A program made the position numbers and the translations under genes. This document shows positions 27,671 to 35,998 of a stretch of 64,000 nucleotides of DNA, one piece after another. This DNA comes from CATQHD01 sp965202675 (GTDB lineage Bacteria > Actinomycetota > Acidimicrobiia > Spongiisociales > Spongiisociaceae), in contig OZ241842.1 in assembly GCA_965202675.1 (NCBI GenBank), positions 62,001 to 126,000 of the forward strand, read 5' to 3'. The notes under the pieces were generated by a model, which saw only the letters and a list, made by a program, of their open reading frames with translations, had not been told where the DNA came from and made no database searches. Positions within the stretch are counted from its first letter, which is position 1, and each line of letters begins with the position of its first letter.

Positions 27671-28126
27671 TCAGCGGCGCCGGCGGGACAGCTCCTCGAC
27701 GACTTCTCCGGGGGTCGCGCCCCGCTCGGCCAGCAGCGCCAAGAGTTGGGTAGACGACATCGGCTGCCTCTTCTACGACCCGGCTCCCTTCCGCCCACTC
27801 CGCCCGGTGGTCGAGGGCGGCGGCGGTCAGCTCGGCGGCCTCCTCGATCAGTTTGCGTCCGGCGGGGGCGCCCCCGGCGGCCAGCCGGGCGGTGCAGGAA
27901 CCCGGGTCCCCCGACTTGATCCGGCCGGTGGGTGATCCAGAGGGTTTCGAGGTCGGTGAAGCCCTGCGGCCCGGCGCCCTCGCCGGGGGAGGTGAAGCAG
28001 GTGCGGGCGTCGGTGTGGCAGACGGGTCCGGCGGAGGCCGCTTTTATCAGCAGAGCGGCGCCGTCGCAGTCTACGGCCAGGCCAGCCAGGGCGAGGTGTT
28101 GCCGCTGGTTCGCCCTTGGGCCATAG
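27671..28126 (-). pseudogene. Decayed duplicate of the 3' part of hisIE
   Basis: This stretch is closely similar to hisIE at 32018-32479 on the same strand, from the stop codon inward, covering the end of the HisI domain and all of HisE. Several small insertions and deletions break the frame (for example one base missing in the GCGAGGTGTT run and changes near 27925-27940). The similarity begins exactly at the stop codon on the left and fades at about 28117-28126, just before the promoter of cassette 2. The 5' part of the gene is absent, so no product is expected. The rest of the gap between the two ATPase genes (27574-27670) shows only upstream sequence of cassette 1. Confidence 0.85.
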
Positions 28127-28154
28127 ACCCCCGGTTCGTGTATGATTCTCCTTT

Positions 28155-29573
28155 ATGACTATATCCGTTGAGGTATCGAACCTAGGGCCCCTGCGCTCTG
28201 CCAAGGCCGACATCGCCGACCTTACGTTGCTCATCGGCAAGAACAACACCGGCAAAACCTTTTTCGCAACCGTCTTGCATCGAGTTCTAAACGCCTCATC
28301 CCCTTTGCGTCCTATAAGATGGCCGCGTCAACAAGACGTTCCAACTGTCCTTCAAGAGTGGATCGAGAACCAGATCAGCATATGTTTGGATCAACAGGAC
28401 GGCAAACTCTCTCCTCTCGAAACTCCATCCGAGGAAATATTGGAGTGGGTGAACAATGCCGTAAAGGCCTCCCTCAGAATGTTCGGTACCTCCATCCTGA
28501 ATGACATTGAATACGCGTTCGGTGCAGAAGCTCATGAACTTCGGCGGCGTACACCTAGTCGACACGCCTCTAATTGTTACTTGCGTATCAGTAATACAAA
28601 GCCGGATTGGAAAATAGAGATTAGATTCGACTCCAACGAGACTATAATTCAGGGCCCTGATCCATATTATTTGTTATCAACATTACCAGAAAATCTCCGA
28701 CTGGCAGTTGAAGAAAGGCCTCAGGAATTTGCTCATGTACGAGGACAAGAGTTTGAAAGAAACTCTTCCTTCCACATGAGTAGATTATATAGAAAATGGT
28801 TATCTATCCTGTATGAAGGCTGGCCGCAGAGAGCTGTACATCTGCCTGCTGAACGAACTGGAATAATGCAAAGCCATCAAGTGCTTGGCAGTGCCCTAAT
28901 ACGTCAAGCAACAGAAGCTGGTATACGACCAATAGAAATTGAGTCTTTGCCAGGAACTTCTGCTGATTTTCTATCTCTGTTAATCAATCCCCGAGGTAGA
29001 TATTTTAAGCGCCGCACCGATAATATTTCCGGTTTGCGAGCTTCTATAAAACGACTAGAGGAGAAAATGAAAGCGACTATCAAATTTGACACGAAAAAGG
29101 ATTCCAGAGATGTTATTGTTGCCGTAACACCTGAAGGCGAGTTTCCTATGTCACGTACTTCATCCATGATCTCCGAACTGGCACCATTGTTACTAATGCT
29201 AAAAAATGTGATCGGTCAAGATGACCATCTAACGATAGATGAACCCGAGTCTCATCTACATCCAGAAATGCAGAGGATTATCGCTTCTTTTCTTGTAGAT
29301 ATAGTAAATTACGATATTAGAGTTGTTTTGACGACGCACTCGGATTTTTTTCTGGGCGAACTAAATAATGCTATTCGATCTGGTGAACTAGACAGACAAT
29401 CAGTATCTGCTTTGCTTTTTACTCGTGATGATAAATGGTGCACCAGCAAGTCATTACCTATTGACCCGATTGATGGAATAGAGGAATCAAACTTTACGGA
29501 AGTTATGGAAGAACTCTATAATGAATCAGCAGACTTAATAGACAAGTTACTCCTAAGCGCAGACATCTCTTAG
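28155..29573 (+). CDS. ABC/OLD-like AAA ATPase of cassette 2
   Basis: 472 residues, paralogue of the cassette 1 ATPase. Walker A GKNNTGKT (28-35) after ISVEVSNLGPLRSAKADIADLTLLI; SMISELAPLLLMLKNVI; Walker B LTIDEPESHLHPE (Asp362, Glu363); switch region VVLTTHSDFFLGELNNAI; and a shared C-terminus (ELYNESADLIDKLL against ELSDETADLIDQLA in cassette 1). The insert between the Walker motifs has diverged strongly, though VHLPAERTGIM matches HYLPAGRSGLL. TATGAT at 28141-28146 lies eight bases before the ATG. The first ~150 bases have host-like GC and the rest is AT-rich. The nuclease-like gene follows after 17 bases. Confidence 0.85.
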   Translation: MTISVEVSNLGPLRSAKADIADLTLLIGKNNTGKTFFATVLHRVLNASSPLRPIRWPRQQDVPTVLQEWIENQISICLDQQDGKLSPLETPSEEILEWVNNAVKASLRMFGTSILNDIEYAFGAEAHELRRRTPSRHASNCYLRISNTKPDWKIEIRFDSNETIIQGPDPYYLLSTLPENLRLAVEERPQEFAHVRGQEFERNSSFHMSRLYRKWLSILYEGWPQRAVHLPAERTGIMQSHQVLGSALIRQATEAGIRPIEIESLPGTSADFLSLLINPRGRYFKRRTDNISGLRASIKRLEEKMKATIKFDTKKDSRDVIVAVTPEGEFPMSRTSSMISELAPLLLMLKNVIGQDDHLTIDEPESHLHPEMQRIIASFLVDIVNYDIRVVLTTHSDFFLGELNNAIRSGELDRQSVSALLFTRDDKWCTSKSLPIDPIDGIEESNFTEVMEELYNESADLIDKLLLSADIS

Positions 29574-29590
29574 AAGATAGGTTATAGAGG

Positions 29591-30118
29591 GTGGCACAAG
29601 AGTACCGGCCTTTGTGTGATAGAGCACCGTGTCATATCTGTAAACTATGTACACGTTTGGTAGCGGAAGGAGCTTCACTTCTTAGCGGAACATCAGTTGG
29701 CGAAGGCGATTGTTGCATACAAGTAATCTTTGAACGTGGATACCACTGTCAAAAGCTACTCAGGCTTGATAAAGAGCGTGCTAAATATAGACTGCAGGCA
29801 GGAGGGACAGAACAGACCAAGATGTGTGATTTTGCTATTTTTGCTCAACAAGATGAAGAATCAATAATTATAGTAATAGAAATTAAAAATACAGCTGATG
29901 CTTATGCTATTAAGCAACTCCAAGCCGGACTAGATGTAATATACAAATATCTTTCTCCAAAATCAAGGGGCAGAGTTTATCCGAAGGCCTATGTGGTTGC
30001 CAACAAACTGATACCGCAATTCATGAAAATTTCAAACAAGAAAGAGTATCGTTTACAGTTCGGTACCTTGAAAGTACAGCCTCGGGTGAAGAAATGCGGG
30101 GATGAGCTACGTGTGTAA
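29591..30118 (+). CDS. PD-(D/E)xK-like partner protein of cassette 2, with N-terminal Cys cluster
   Basis: 175 residues from a GTG start. The N-terminus has four closely spaced cysteines (Cys9, Cys14, Cys17, Cys20; C-x4-C-x2-C-x2-C) that could hold a metal. The nuclease-like core is MCDFAIF (Asp80) and IIIVIEIKN (Glu97-x-Lys99) followed by AIKQLQAGLDVIYKYL, the same pattern as VQSGLNII in the cassette 1 partner. The C-terminus is basic. It lies 17 bases after the ATPase stop. Function as a nuclease or nuclease-derived effector is inferred from motif and pairing; no named family recognised. Confidence 0.62.
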   Translation: MAQEYRPLCDRAPCHICKLCTRLVAEGASLLSGTSVGEGDCCIQVIFERGYHCQKLLRLDKERAKYRLQAGGTEQTKMCDFAIFAQQDEESIIIVIEIKNTADAYAIKQLQAGLDVIYKYLSPKSRGRVYPKAYVVANKLIPQFMKISNKKEYRLQFGTLKVQPRVKKCGDELRV

Positions 30119-30130
30119 ACAATCAATCCT

Positions 30131-30492
30131 ATCCGTGTATCCTCCGAACTCACCGGTCAAGCTCTATCCCGCAGGGAAGGCCTTAACACGAGGCGGCCCC
30201 ACCGGATCAGATGTAGTCTCCGAACCCGCCGGGTCAAGCCCTATCCCACCCCCGGAACCCGCCCGAGAACGCGAAAACCGCCGCCCCCACGCCCCGCTTC
30301 GCGGGCCCGGCCCCCACCGCCACCACCTTGGTTCCGGACGCGTCTGGTCAGTACCCCGGAGGATCGCGTTCGGAGGATGATCCCGTCTCGGTCTGCGCCG
30401 GCTGCGGACCGGAGGTGCTTGCGGCTCTATCATTGATACAGCATCGGTGCGACATAGTCAATACCCTTGTCGGGGATCCGGCGGGATTTTTT
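30131..30492 (+). repeat. Dispersed non-coding repeat, copy A (3' part; tail displaced to 31869-31885 by the IS)
   Basis: Closely similar to 37681-37997 (copy B) and 42294-42578 (copy C), all in the same orientation. Shared landmarks: a GGTCAAGC block, AAGAACGCGAAAA, a GC hairpin CCCGC-TTC-GCGGG (30293-30305), GGATCGCGTTCGGA, TACAGCATCGGTG and a 3' end with a T-run. Small insertions and deletions between copies break every frame, so it is unlikely to be coding now. Within this copy the beginning of the unit occurs twice (30145-30180 and 30221-30255). The ISL3 element is inserted in its terminal T-run. It lacks the longer 5' domain found in copies B and C. Confidence 0.8.
30485..30492. repeat. 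Left 8-bp target-site duplication of the ISL3 element
   Basis: GATTTTTT, identical to 31861-31868 on the other side of the element. Eight bases is the usual duplication length for ISL3-family insertions. Confidence 0.85.
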
Positions 30493-31860
30493 GAGGCTTC
30501 GCGAAAACGTGGGGAAATGGGGGTTGGGTGGGGTCTGGGTCCTTGGTTTGGGGTCGGGGCCCGACTGTAATCGGTGACTGTAAGAACAAGCCGATTACGA
30601 GGAGGGCCCCGATGGGCTGGGATGATATAACGATACCGTTGGGGTTGCGGGCGGTGCGGGTGATAGCAGTGTTGGAGAACACCCCCACCCGGCTGAAGGC
30701 CGGGGTCCGGTCGGGGTGGTCGGTGTCCCGGTGCCCTTCGTGCGGGCACAAGTGCCGCAGGGTGCATGACACCCGCCCCCGACAGGTGCGGGATATGGTC
30801 ATGGCGGGGCGGCGGGTGACGCTGGTGTGGCAGCGCCGGCGGTTTGTGTGCGATGACTGCGGCGCCCGGCATCTGGAGTCCCATCCCGAGTTCGAGGGGA
30901 ACCTGACCCGCCGCCTGGCCCGCCAGATCGTCGTCGATACCCGGGTGATGACCATCTCGGCGGTAGCCAAACGCGAAGGGCTGGGATGGCACAAGGTCAT
31001 GGGGTTGGTGGCCGCCTGGTCGAACCGGGTAGCTCAACACCGCCGCCGCAGGCGCTGCCGGGTGCTGCTGGTGGACGAGACTTCCATCCAGCGGGGCCAC
31101 AAGTATGTGACGGTGATCAAAAACGGGGACACCGGCAAGGTGCTGGACATGGTCGAGCACCGCTCCGCAGCCGCCCCTGGCAGGGTTTCTGCGTTCCCAG
31201 CCCCGATCCTGGCGGCGGCAGGTCAAAGTCGTGGTAACCGACGGCTCCCGCCCGTATAGGAAAGCAATCAACGTCTGGCTGCCCCACGCCCGCCATGTCC
31301 TGGACCGGTTCCATGTTGTCCGCTGGTTCGCCGCCGGCCTCAACGCCGTGCGCCGCGACGTCCAACGCCGGAAAGACAAAGCAAGCCCGGTGTTCGACCA
31401 CGACGTGTTCCGAGCCCGGTTCGTACTCCTGCGGCGCCCCGACCGGCTCACCCCCGACGAGACCGAACGCCTCGAACAACTCCTGGAGCGGCATCCCCGC
31501 CTGCGGACGGCCTGGGACGCCCTGGCCGAGCTCCACGGCCTCTACCTCGCCGAGGACTACCAAGCCGCCCTCGCCGCCCTGCGCCGCTTCGCCGCCCTCT
31601 ACGCCGCCGGGGAGCTCCCCGAGTTCGGCAAAGTAATGGACACCGTCAGCGCCTGGGAAAACGAAATCCTCGACTGGCACCTTACCGGACGACCCTCCAA
31701 CGGCCGCCTCGAAGGAACCAACAACCTCCTCCAGGTACTACGTCGAACCGCCCACGGATTCACCAACCCCTACAACTACGCAGCCCGAGGACTCCTACTA
31801 ACCTGACAACCACACCGACAACACCACCCCACCCCAAATCCCACACTTTCGCGAAGGGCC
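30493..31860 (+). mobile_element. ISL3-family insertion sequence (1368 bp) inside dispersed repeat copy A
   Basis: Both ends are visible. The left end reads GAGGCTTCGCGAAAACGTGGG (30493-30513) and the right end, on the other strand, GGCCCTTCGCGAAAGTGTGGG (31860 back to 31840), an imperfect inverted repeat of the ISL3 type. It is flanked by the direct repeat GATTTTTT. The single transposase gene is frameshifted. Comparison with copies B and C of the host repeat shows the exact empty site (GGATTTTTTTGTCA), which confirms the borders. Confidence 0.88.
30612..31806 (+). pseudogene. ISL3-family transposase, frameshifted
   Basis: The two reading frames together would give about 397 residues. Frame one starts at ATG 30612 (ribosome site GAGGAGGG) and encodes the N-terminal zinc-ribbon (CPSCGHKC ... 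CDDCG), helix-turn-helix and the first catalytic Asp (VLLVDETSIQRGHKY). The second frame carries the second Asp (VVTDGSRPYRKAI ... HVLDRFHVVRWF) and the catalytic Glu (NGRLEGTNNLLQVLRRTAHGF). Reading ...EHRSAAA then LAGFLRSQPRSW restores continuity if one C is dropped from the CCCC run at 31174-31177. The change is a one-base insertion, most simply an inactivating mutation (or a sequencing error). Confidence 0.85.
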
Positions 31861-31868
31861 GATTTTTT
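31861..31868. repeat. Right 8-bp target-site duplication of the ISL3 element
   Basis: GATTTTTT directly after the right inverted repeat, matching 30485-30492. It is followed by the last bases of repeat copy A (TGTCATTCCCGTGATTT, to 31885). Confidence 0.85.
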
Positions 31869-32017
31869 TGTCATTCCCGTGATTTGAGGAAGACCCTTCG
31901 CGGAGGTGGCATTGGGTGTGGGGGTGTTGCGGGTTTCCCCAGGCCGCGATGGATGTCAGCGGCCGTCCGCAGGCGGGGGCGGTGGCCGCAAGAGGGCGCC
32001 GGCGGAGACGGGCCGAC

Positions 32018-32656
32018 TCAGCGGCGGCGGCGGGCCAGCTCCTCGATTACTTCTCCGGGGGCCGCGCCCCGCTCGGCCAGCAACGCCAGGAGGTGGTAGA
32101 CGACATCGGCCGCTTCCTCGACGACGCGGCCGGCTTCTGCCCGCCCCGCTTGGTGGTGGAGGGCGGCGGCGGTCAGCTCGGCGGCTTCCTCGATCAGTTT
32201 TCGTCCGGTTGAGGGGGCGCCCCCGGCGGCCAGCCGGGCGGTGTAGGAACCCGGGTCCCCCGACTCGATCCGGTCGGTGATGGTGCTCCAGAGGGTTTCG
32301 AGGTCGGCGAAGCCCTGCGGCCCGGCGCCTTCGCCGGGGGAGGTGAAGCAGGTGCGGGCGTCGGTGTGGCAGACGGGTCCGGCGGGGGTTGCTTTTATCA
32401 GCAGAGTGTCGCCGTCGCAGTCTACGGCCAGGCCGGCCAGGGCGAGGGTGTTGCCGCTGGTTTCGCCCTTGCGCCAGAGCCGCCGCCGGGAGCGGGACCA
32501 GAAGTGGACCTGCGATGTGGAGCGGGTCAGCTCCAGCGCCTCCCGGTTCATCCAGGCCAGCATCAGCACCTCACCGGTGCGGGCGTGCTGGACGACGGCG
32601 GGGGCGAGGCCGTCCTCGTTCCAGCGGATTTCCCGCCCGGCCGCCCCGCGCCTCAT
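32018..32656 (-). CDS. hisIE: HisIE: phosphoribosyl-AMP cyclohydrolase / phosphoribosyl-ATP pyrophosphatase
   Basis: Two-domain enzyme for steps 2 and 3 of histidine synthesis, 212 residues. HisI part (about 1-115): MLAWMNREALELTRSTSQVHFWSRSRRRLWRKGETSGN and the metal-binding VDCDGDTLLIKA...CHTDARTCF. HisE part (about 120-212): SYTARLAAGGAPSTGRKLIEEAAELTAAAL and EEAADVVYHLLALL. The ATG overlaps the hisF stop (ATGA). It is the last gene of the his operon. Its 3' 460 bases exist as a decayed second copy at 27671-28126. Confidence 0.95.
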   Translation of the reverse strand: MRRGAAGREIRWNEDGLAPAVVQHARTGEVLMLAWMNREALELTRSTSQVHFWSRSRRRLWRKGETSGNTLALAGLAVDCDGDTLLIKATPAGPVCHTDARTCFTSPGEGAGPQGFADLETLWSTITDRIESGDPGSYTARLAAGGAPSTGRKLIEEAAELTAAALHHQAGRAEAGRVVEEAADVVYHLLALLAERGAAPGEVIEELARRRR

Positions 32657-33447
32657 GCCGGGCGCCTTCCTGCCCCTGCGGCCCGCGGCCGGACCATCCG
32701 CACGGGCACCCCGGCGCCGGACATCTCCTGTTTGACGGCGGCGATCGATACCTGTCCACGGTGGAAGATGCCGGCGGCCAGCACCGCCGAGGCGTTGGCT
32801 TCGGTGACCGCTTCCGTGAAATGGGAAGGCCGGCCCGCCCCGCCGGAAGCGATAACCGGCACGTCCACCGCCTCGGTCACCGCCTTTGTGAGCGGGATGT
32901 CGAAGCCCAGGTGGGTGCCGTCCCGGTCCATCGAGGTGAGCAGGATCTCGCCCGCGCCCCGGCGGGCGCCCTCCGCCGCCCACTCCACCGCATCCCGGCC
33001 GGCGTCGCGCCGCCCGCCGTTGATGAACACGTTCCAGCCCCCTTCCGCCGCCCTGCCGTCGACCGCCAGCACTACGCATTGGCTGCCGAAGGCGGCGGCG
33101 CATTCGGCGATCAGGGAAGGGCGGAGCACGGCGGCGGTGTTGAACGACACCTTGTCGGCCCCGGCCCGCAGCACCGCCCGCATGTCATCGGCGCTGCGCA
33201 CCCCGCCCCCCACCGTCAACGGCACGAACACGTTCCGGGCGGTGCGCCGCACCACGTCCAGCAAGGCGCTGCGCCCCTGCGGGGAGGCGGCGATGTCCAG
33301 GTAGACGATCTCGTCGATCCCCTCGGCGGCGTATCTGGCGGCCAGCTCCACCGGATCGCCCTCGTCGGTCAGGTTCACGAAGTTGACCCCCTTCACCACC
33401 CGGCCTTCCCGGACGTCGAGGCAGGCGATCACCCTGGTGCCCAGCAT
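32653..33447 (-). CDS. hisF: Imidazole glycerol phosphate synthase cyclase subunit HisF
   Basis: Cyclase half of the HisFH complex that makes imidazole glycerol phosphate and AICAR. 264-residue beta/alpha barrel: ACLDVREGRVVKGVNF (catalytic Asp11 region), VPLTVGGGVRSADD, GADKVSFNTAA, ILLTSMDRDGTHLGFD (catalytic Asp), VIASGGAG. Starts two bases from the hisH stop and overlaps hisIE by four bases. Confidence 0.96.
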   Translation of the reverse strand: MLGTRVIACLDVREGRVVKGVNFVNLTDEGDPVELAARYAAEGIDEIVYLDIAASPQGRSALLDVVRRTARNVFVPLTVGGGVRSADDMRAVLRAGADKVSFNTAAVLRPSLIAECAAAFGSQCVVLAVDGRAAEGGWNVFINGGRRDAGRDAVEWAAEGARRGAGEILLTSMDRDGTHLGFDIPLTKAVTEAVDVPVIASGGAGRPSHFTEAVTEANASAVLAAGIFHRGQVSIAAVKQEMSGAGVPVRMVRPRAAGAGRRPA

Positions 33448-33449
33448 CG

Positions 33450-34079
33450 TCAGCCCCCCCGCCGCCCGGCCGCCGCCTCCGCCGCGAAGTTGGACAGCAG
33501 CCGCAGTCCCCATTCGCCGCTCCGCTCCGGGTGGAACTGGACCCCGGTCCGGGGGCCGCTGCGGACGGCGGCCACGAACGGATCCGGGTAATCGGCGTGG
33601 GCGATGGCGATCGACGGGTCGTCGGGCGCCGGGGCGTAGCTGTGGACGAAATAGAAGGCGGCGTCCGGCGGGATGCCCTCGAACAGCGGATCGGTGTCGA
33701 ACCGCAGGTCGTTCCAGCCGATGTGGGGGAGCAGGGGCGCGTCGGCCAGCCGCCGGACCGCCCCCCGGTCCAGGTCGAGGCAGCGGCTCCCGTCCTCCTC
33801 GCTGGAGGTGAAGAACAGCTGCAGCCCGACGCATATGCCGAGGAGGGGGCCTGGCCAGGTGCGCAGCGGTTCCACCAGCCCTGCTTCTGCGAGGCCGCGC
33901 ATGGCGGCGCCGGCGGCGCCCACCCCCGGCAGCACCAGCCCGTCCATCCCCTCCAGACCGGACGGCTCGGCAACGATGGACACCTCGGCCCCGGCCTGCT
34001 CCAGCCCCTGTTCGATCGACACCAGGTTGCCCGCCCCGTGGTCGATCAATCCGATCCTGACGGGGGGGTGGGGGTTCAC
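33450..34079 (-). CDS. hisH: Imidazole glycerol phosphate synthase glutamine amidotransferase subunit HisH
   Basis: Class I glutaminase that supplies ammonia to HisF. 209 residues: IGLIDHGAGNLVSIEQGLEQAG at the N-terminus, nucleophile Cys in LGICVGLQLFF, and the His/Glu pair in GVQFHPERSGEWG. Start GTG overlaps the hisB stop (GTGA). Confidence 0.95.
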   Translation of the reverse strand: MNPHPPVRIGLIDHGAGNLVSIEQGLEQAGAEVSIVAEPSGLEGMDGLVLPGVGAAGAAMRGLAEAGLVEPLRTWPGPLLGICVGLQLFFTSSEEDGSRCLDLDRGAVRRLADAPLLPHIGWNDLRFDTDPLFEGIPPDAAFYFVHSYAPAPDDPSIAIAHADYPDPFVAAVRSGPRTGVQFHPERSGEWGLRLLSNFAAEAAAGRRGG

Positions 34080-34660
34080 ACCGCGCCCTTGGTGGAAGCA
34101 ACGCCGGTGCGCCTCGGATCCGGAGCGACCGCCGCCCGCAGCGCCCGGGCCAGGGCCTTGAAGGCCGCCTCCGCCGTGTGGTGGTCGTTGCTCCCCTTGG
34201 CGGTCAGGTGCAGGGTTGCGCTGGCGGTGCGGGCGAACGACTCCAGGGCGTGGGGGATGTTCTGGGTGGACAGGGCGCCGATGCGCGGGGTTGACAGATC
34301 CAGTTCGATGACGCTGTAGGGGCGGCCTCCGACGTCCACCGCCGCCTGCGCGACCGCCTCGTCCATCGGGACCCGCGCCTCGCCGAAGCGGTGGATGCCC
34401 GCCCGGTCGCCCAGGGCGGCGGCCAGGGCCTCGCCCAGGCACAGGGCGGTGTCCTCCACCGTGTGGTGGTCGTCCACCTCCAGGTCCCCTTCCGTGCGGA
34501 CGGTCAGGTCGAACAGGGCGTGGTGGGCGAGGGAGGCGAGCAGGTGATCGAAGAAACCGACCCCTGTGGACACCTCGGCGCTCCCGCCGCCGTCGAGGTC
34601 GAGCTCGACCGACACGCGGGTCTCCTCGGTGTATCGTTGTATGCGGGCTTTGCGGGGCAT
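34076..34660 (-). CDS. hisB: Imidazoleglycerol-phosphate dehydratase HisB
   Basis: Mn-dependent dehydration of imidazole glycerol phosphate. 194 residues, monofunctional form. Metal-site motifs GVGFFDHLLASLAHHALFDL, EVDDHHTVEDTALCLGEAL and GSNDHHTAEAAFKALARAL are intact. The start directly abuts the hisD stop; the stop overlaps the hisH GTG. Confidence 0.96.
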   Translation of the reverse strand: MPRKARIQRYTEETRVSVELDLDGGGSAEVSTGVGFFDHLLASLAHHALFDLTVRTEGDLEVDDHHTVEDTALCLGEALAAALGDRAGIHRFGEARVPMDEAVAQAAVDVGGRPYSVIELDLSTPRIGALSTQNIPHALESFARTASATLHLTAKGSNDHHTAEAAFKALARALRAAVAPDPRRTGVASTKGAV

Positions 34661-35998
34661 TCAGGCCTCCTCGCGGTTGGGTTGCTCGTACAGGGTCTCC
34701 GGTGCGGGCGGGTCTTCGAAGCGGATGGAGGCGGCCAGCCGGTGGGCGTCCAGCCCCTCCGCGGCGGCCAGCTCCTCTATGACCGGGCGGACGGCGGCCA
34801 AGCCCTCGCGGGTCAGGGTCTGCACCTGCCGCCACGAGCCGAAGTCCTCCACCCCGAGCGGGCCGTGCGAGCGGGCCAGCCCTCCGGTGGGCAGCACGTG
34901 GTTGGCCCCGGTGGCGTAGTCGCCGGCCGATTCGGGCGACCAGCGGCCTACGTAGACCGACCCGGCGTTCACCACCCGCGCCGCCGTCTCCTCGGGGTCG
35001 GCGGTCAGCACCGTAACGTGTTCGGGGGCGTAGTCGTTGGCAAAGCCGACCGCCTCCTCCATGGAGCCGGCCAGCAGCGCCTCCCCGTAGGCGTCCAGCG
35101 CGGCCCGGAGGGTCTCGCGCCGGGGGAGCAGCGCCAGCAGGCGGGCGATCTCGGCTTCGACCTCGGCGGCCAGGCCCGGATCGGTGGTGACCAGCAACGC
35201 CGGGGAGTCGGGGCCGTGCTCGGCCTGGCAGAGCAGGTCGGCCGCCGCCAGGCGGGGGTCGGCGCTGCGGTCGGCGAGCACCAGCACCTCGCTCGGCCCG
35301 GCGGGCAGGTCGACGGCGCAGGCCCCGTACACCTCCAGCTTGGCGGCGGTTACCCAGGCGTTGCCCGGCCCGACGATCTTGTCCACCCGGGGGACGGTCT
35401 CGGTTCCGTAGGCGAAGGCGGCTACGGCCTGGGCGCCGCCCATGGCGTATATCTCGTCGACCCCCAGGAGAACGGCTGCGGTCAGCAGGGCGGGGTCGAG
35501 CCGCCCGTCCTCTCCGCAGGGGGAGGCCACCGCGATCTCTTCCACGCCCGCCGTCCGGGCGGGAACCACCGTCATCACCAGGCTGGACGGGTAGGAGGCC
35601 TTGCCGCCGGGGATGTAGGCGCCCACCCGGCGCAGGGGGGTCCAGCGGCGGTCGATCCGCACGCCGGGGAGGGTCTCGTGGGAGTGGTCGGACGGGAGCT
35701 GGGCCAGGTGGTGGCGCCGCACGGCGTCGATGGCCGCTTCGAGCGCCCGGCGGACCGCCCCTCCGGTGTCTTCGGCGGCGGCGGTCATTTCCCGGGGGGT
35801 GACCCGCGGGTCGGCCCGCCCGCCTCCGTAGGCGGCGCCGGCTTCCCGCAGGGCCCGGTCGCCGCCTTCTTCGACGGCCCGGCAGATCTCGGCCGCCCCG
35901 CGCCGGATTTTCTGGTCGGGCGCCGCGGAGCGGGCGGTCAACCGGCGGCGGGCTTCCGGGTCGAGGTCGGCCAGCCGGCGGGTGCGCAGCAGGTTCAC
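34661..35998 (-). CDS. hisD: Histidinol dehydrogenase HisD
   Basis: NAD-dependent two-step oxidation of histidinol to histidine. 445 residues from a GTG (VNLLRTRRLADLD), chosen because it overlaps the hisG stop by four bases (GTGA), as seen elsewhere in the operon. Family motifs: VGAYIPGGKASYPSSLVM, VDKIVGPGNAWVTAAK, DLPAGPSEVLVLAD, the Zn-ligand region ADLLCQAEHGPDSPALLVT, and the C-terminal YATGANHVLPTGG. Confidence 0.96.
   Translation of the reverse strand: MNLLRTRRLADLDPEARRRLTARSAAPDQKIRRGAAEICRAVEEGGDRALREAGAAYGGGRADPRVTPREMTAAAEDTGGAVRRALEAAIDAVRRHHLAQLPSDHSHETLPGVRIDRRWTPLRRVGAYIPGGKASYPSSLVMTVVPARTAGVEEIAVASPCGEDGRLDPALLTAAVLLGVDEIYAMGGAQAVAAFAYGTETVPRVDKIVGPGNAWVTAAKLEVYGACAVDLPAGPSEVLVLADRSADPRLAAADLLCQAEHGPDSPALLVTTDPGLAAEVEAEIARLLALLPRRETLRAALDAYGEALLAGSMEEAVGFANDYAPEHVTVLTADPEETAARVVNAGSVYVGRWSPESAGDYATGANHVLPTGGLARSHGPLGVEDFGSWRQVQTLTREGLAAVRPVIEELAAAEGLDAHRLAASIRFEDPPAPETLYEQPNREEA

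Noticed and set aside
31174..31177. Programmed +1 frameshift in the ISL3 transposase
   Set aside because: ISL3 transposases are normally a single frame, and a CCCC run without a slippery heptamer or pause structure is better explained by a mutation or a sequencing error.
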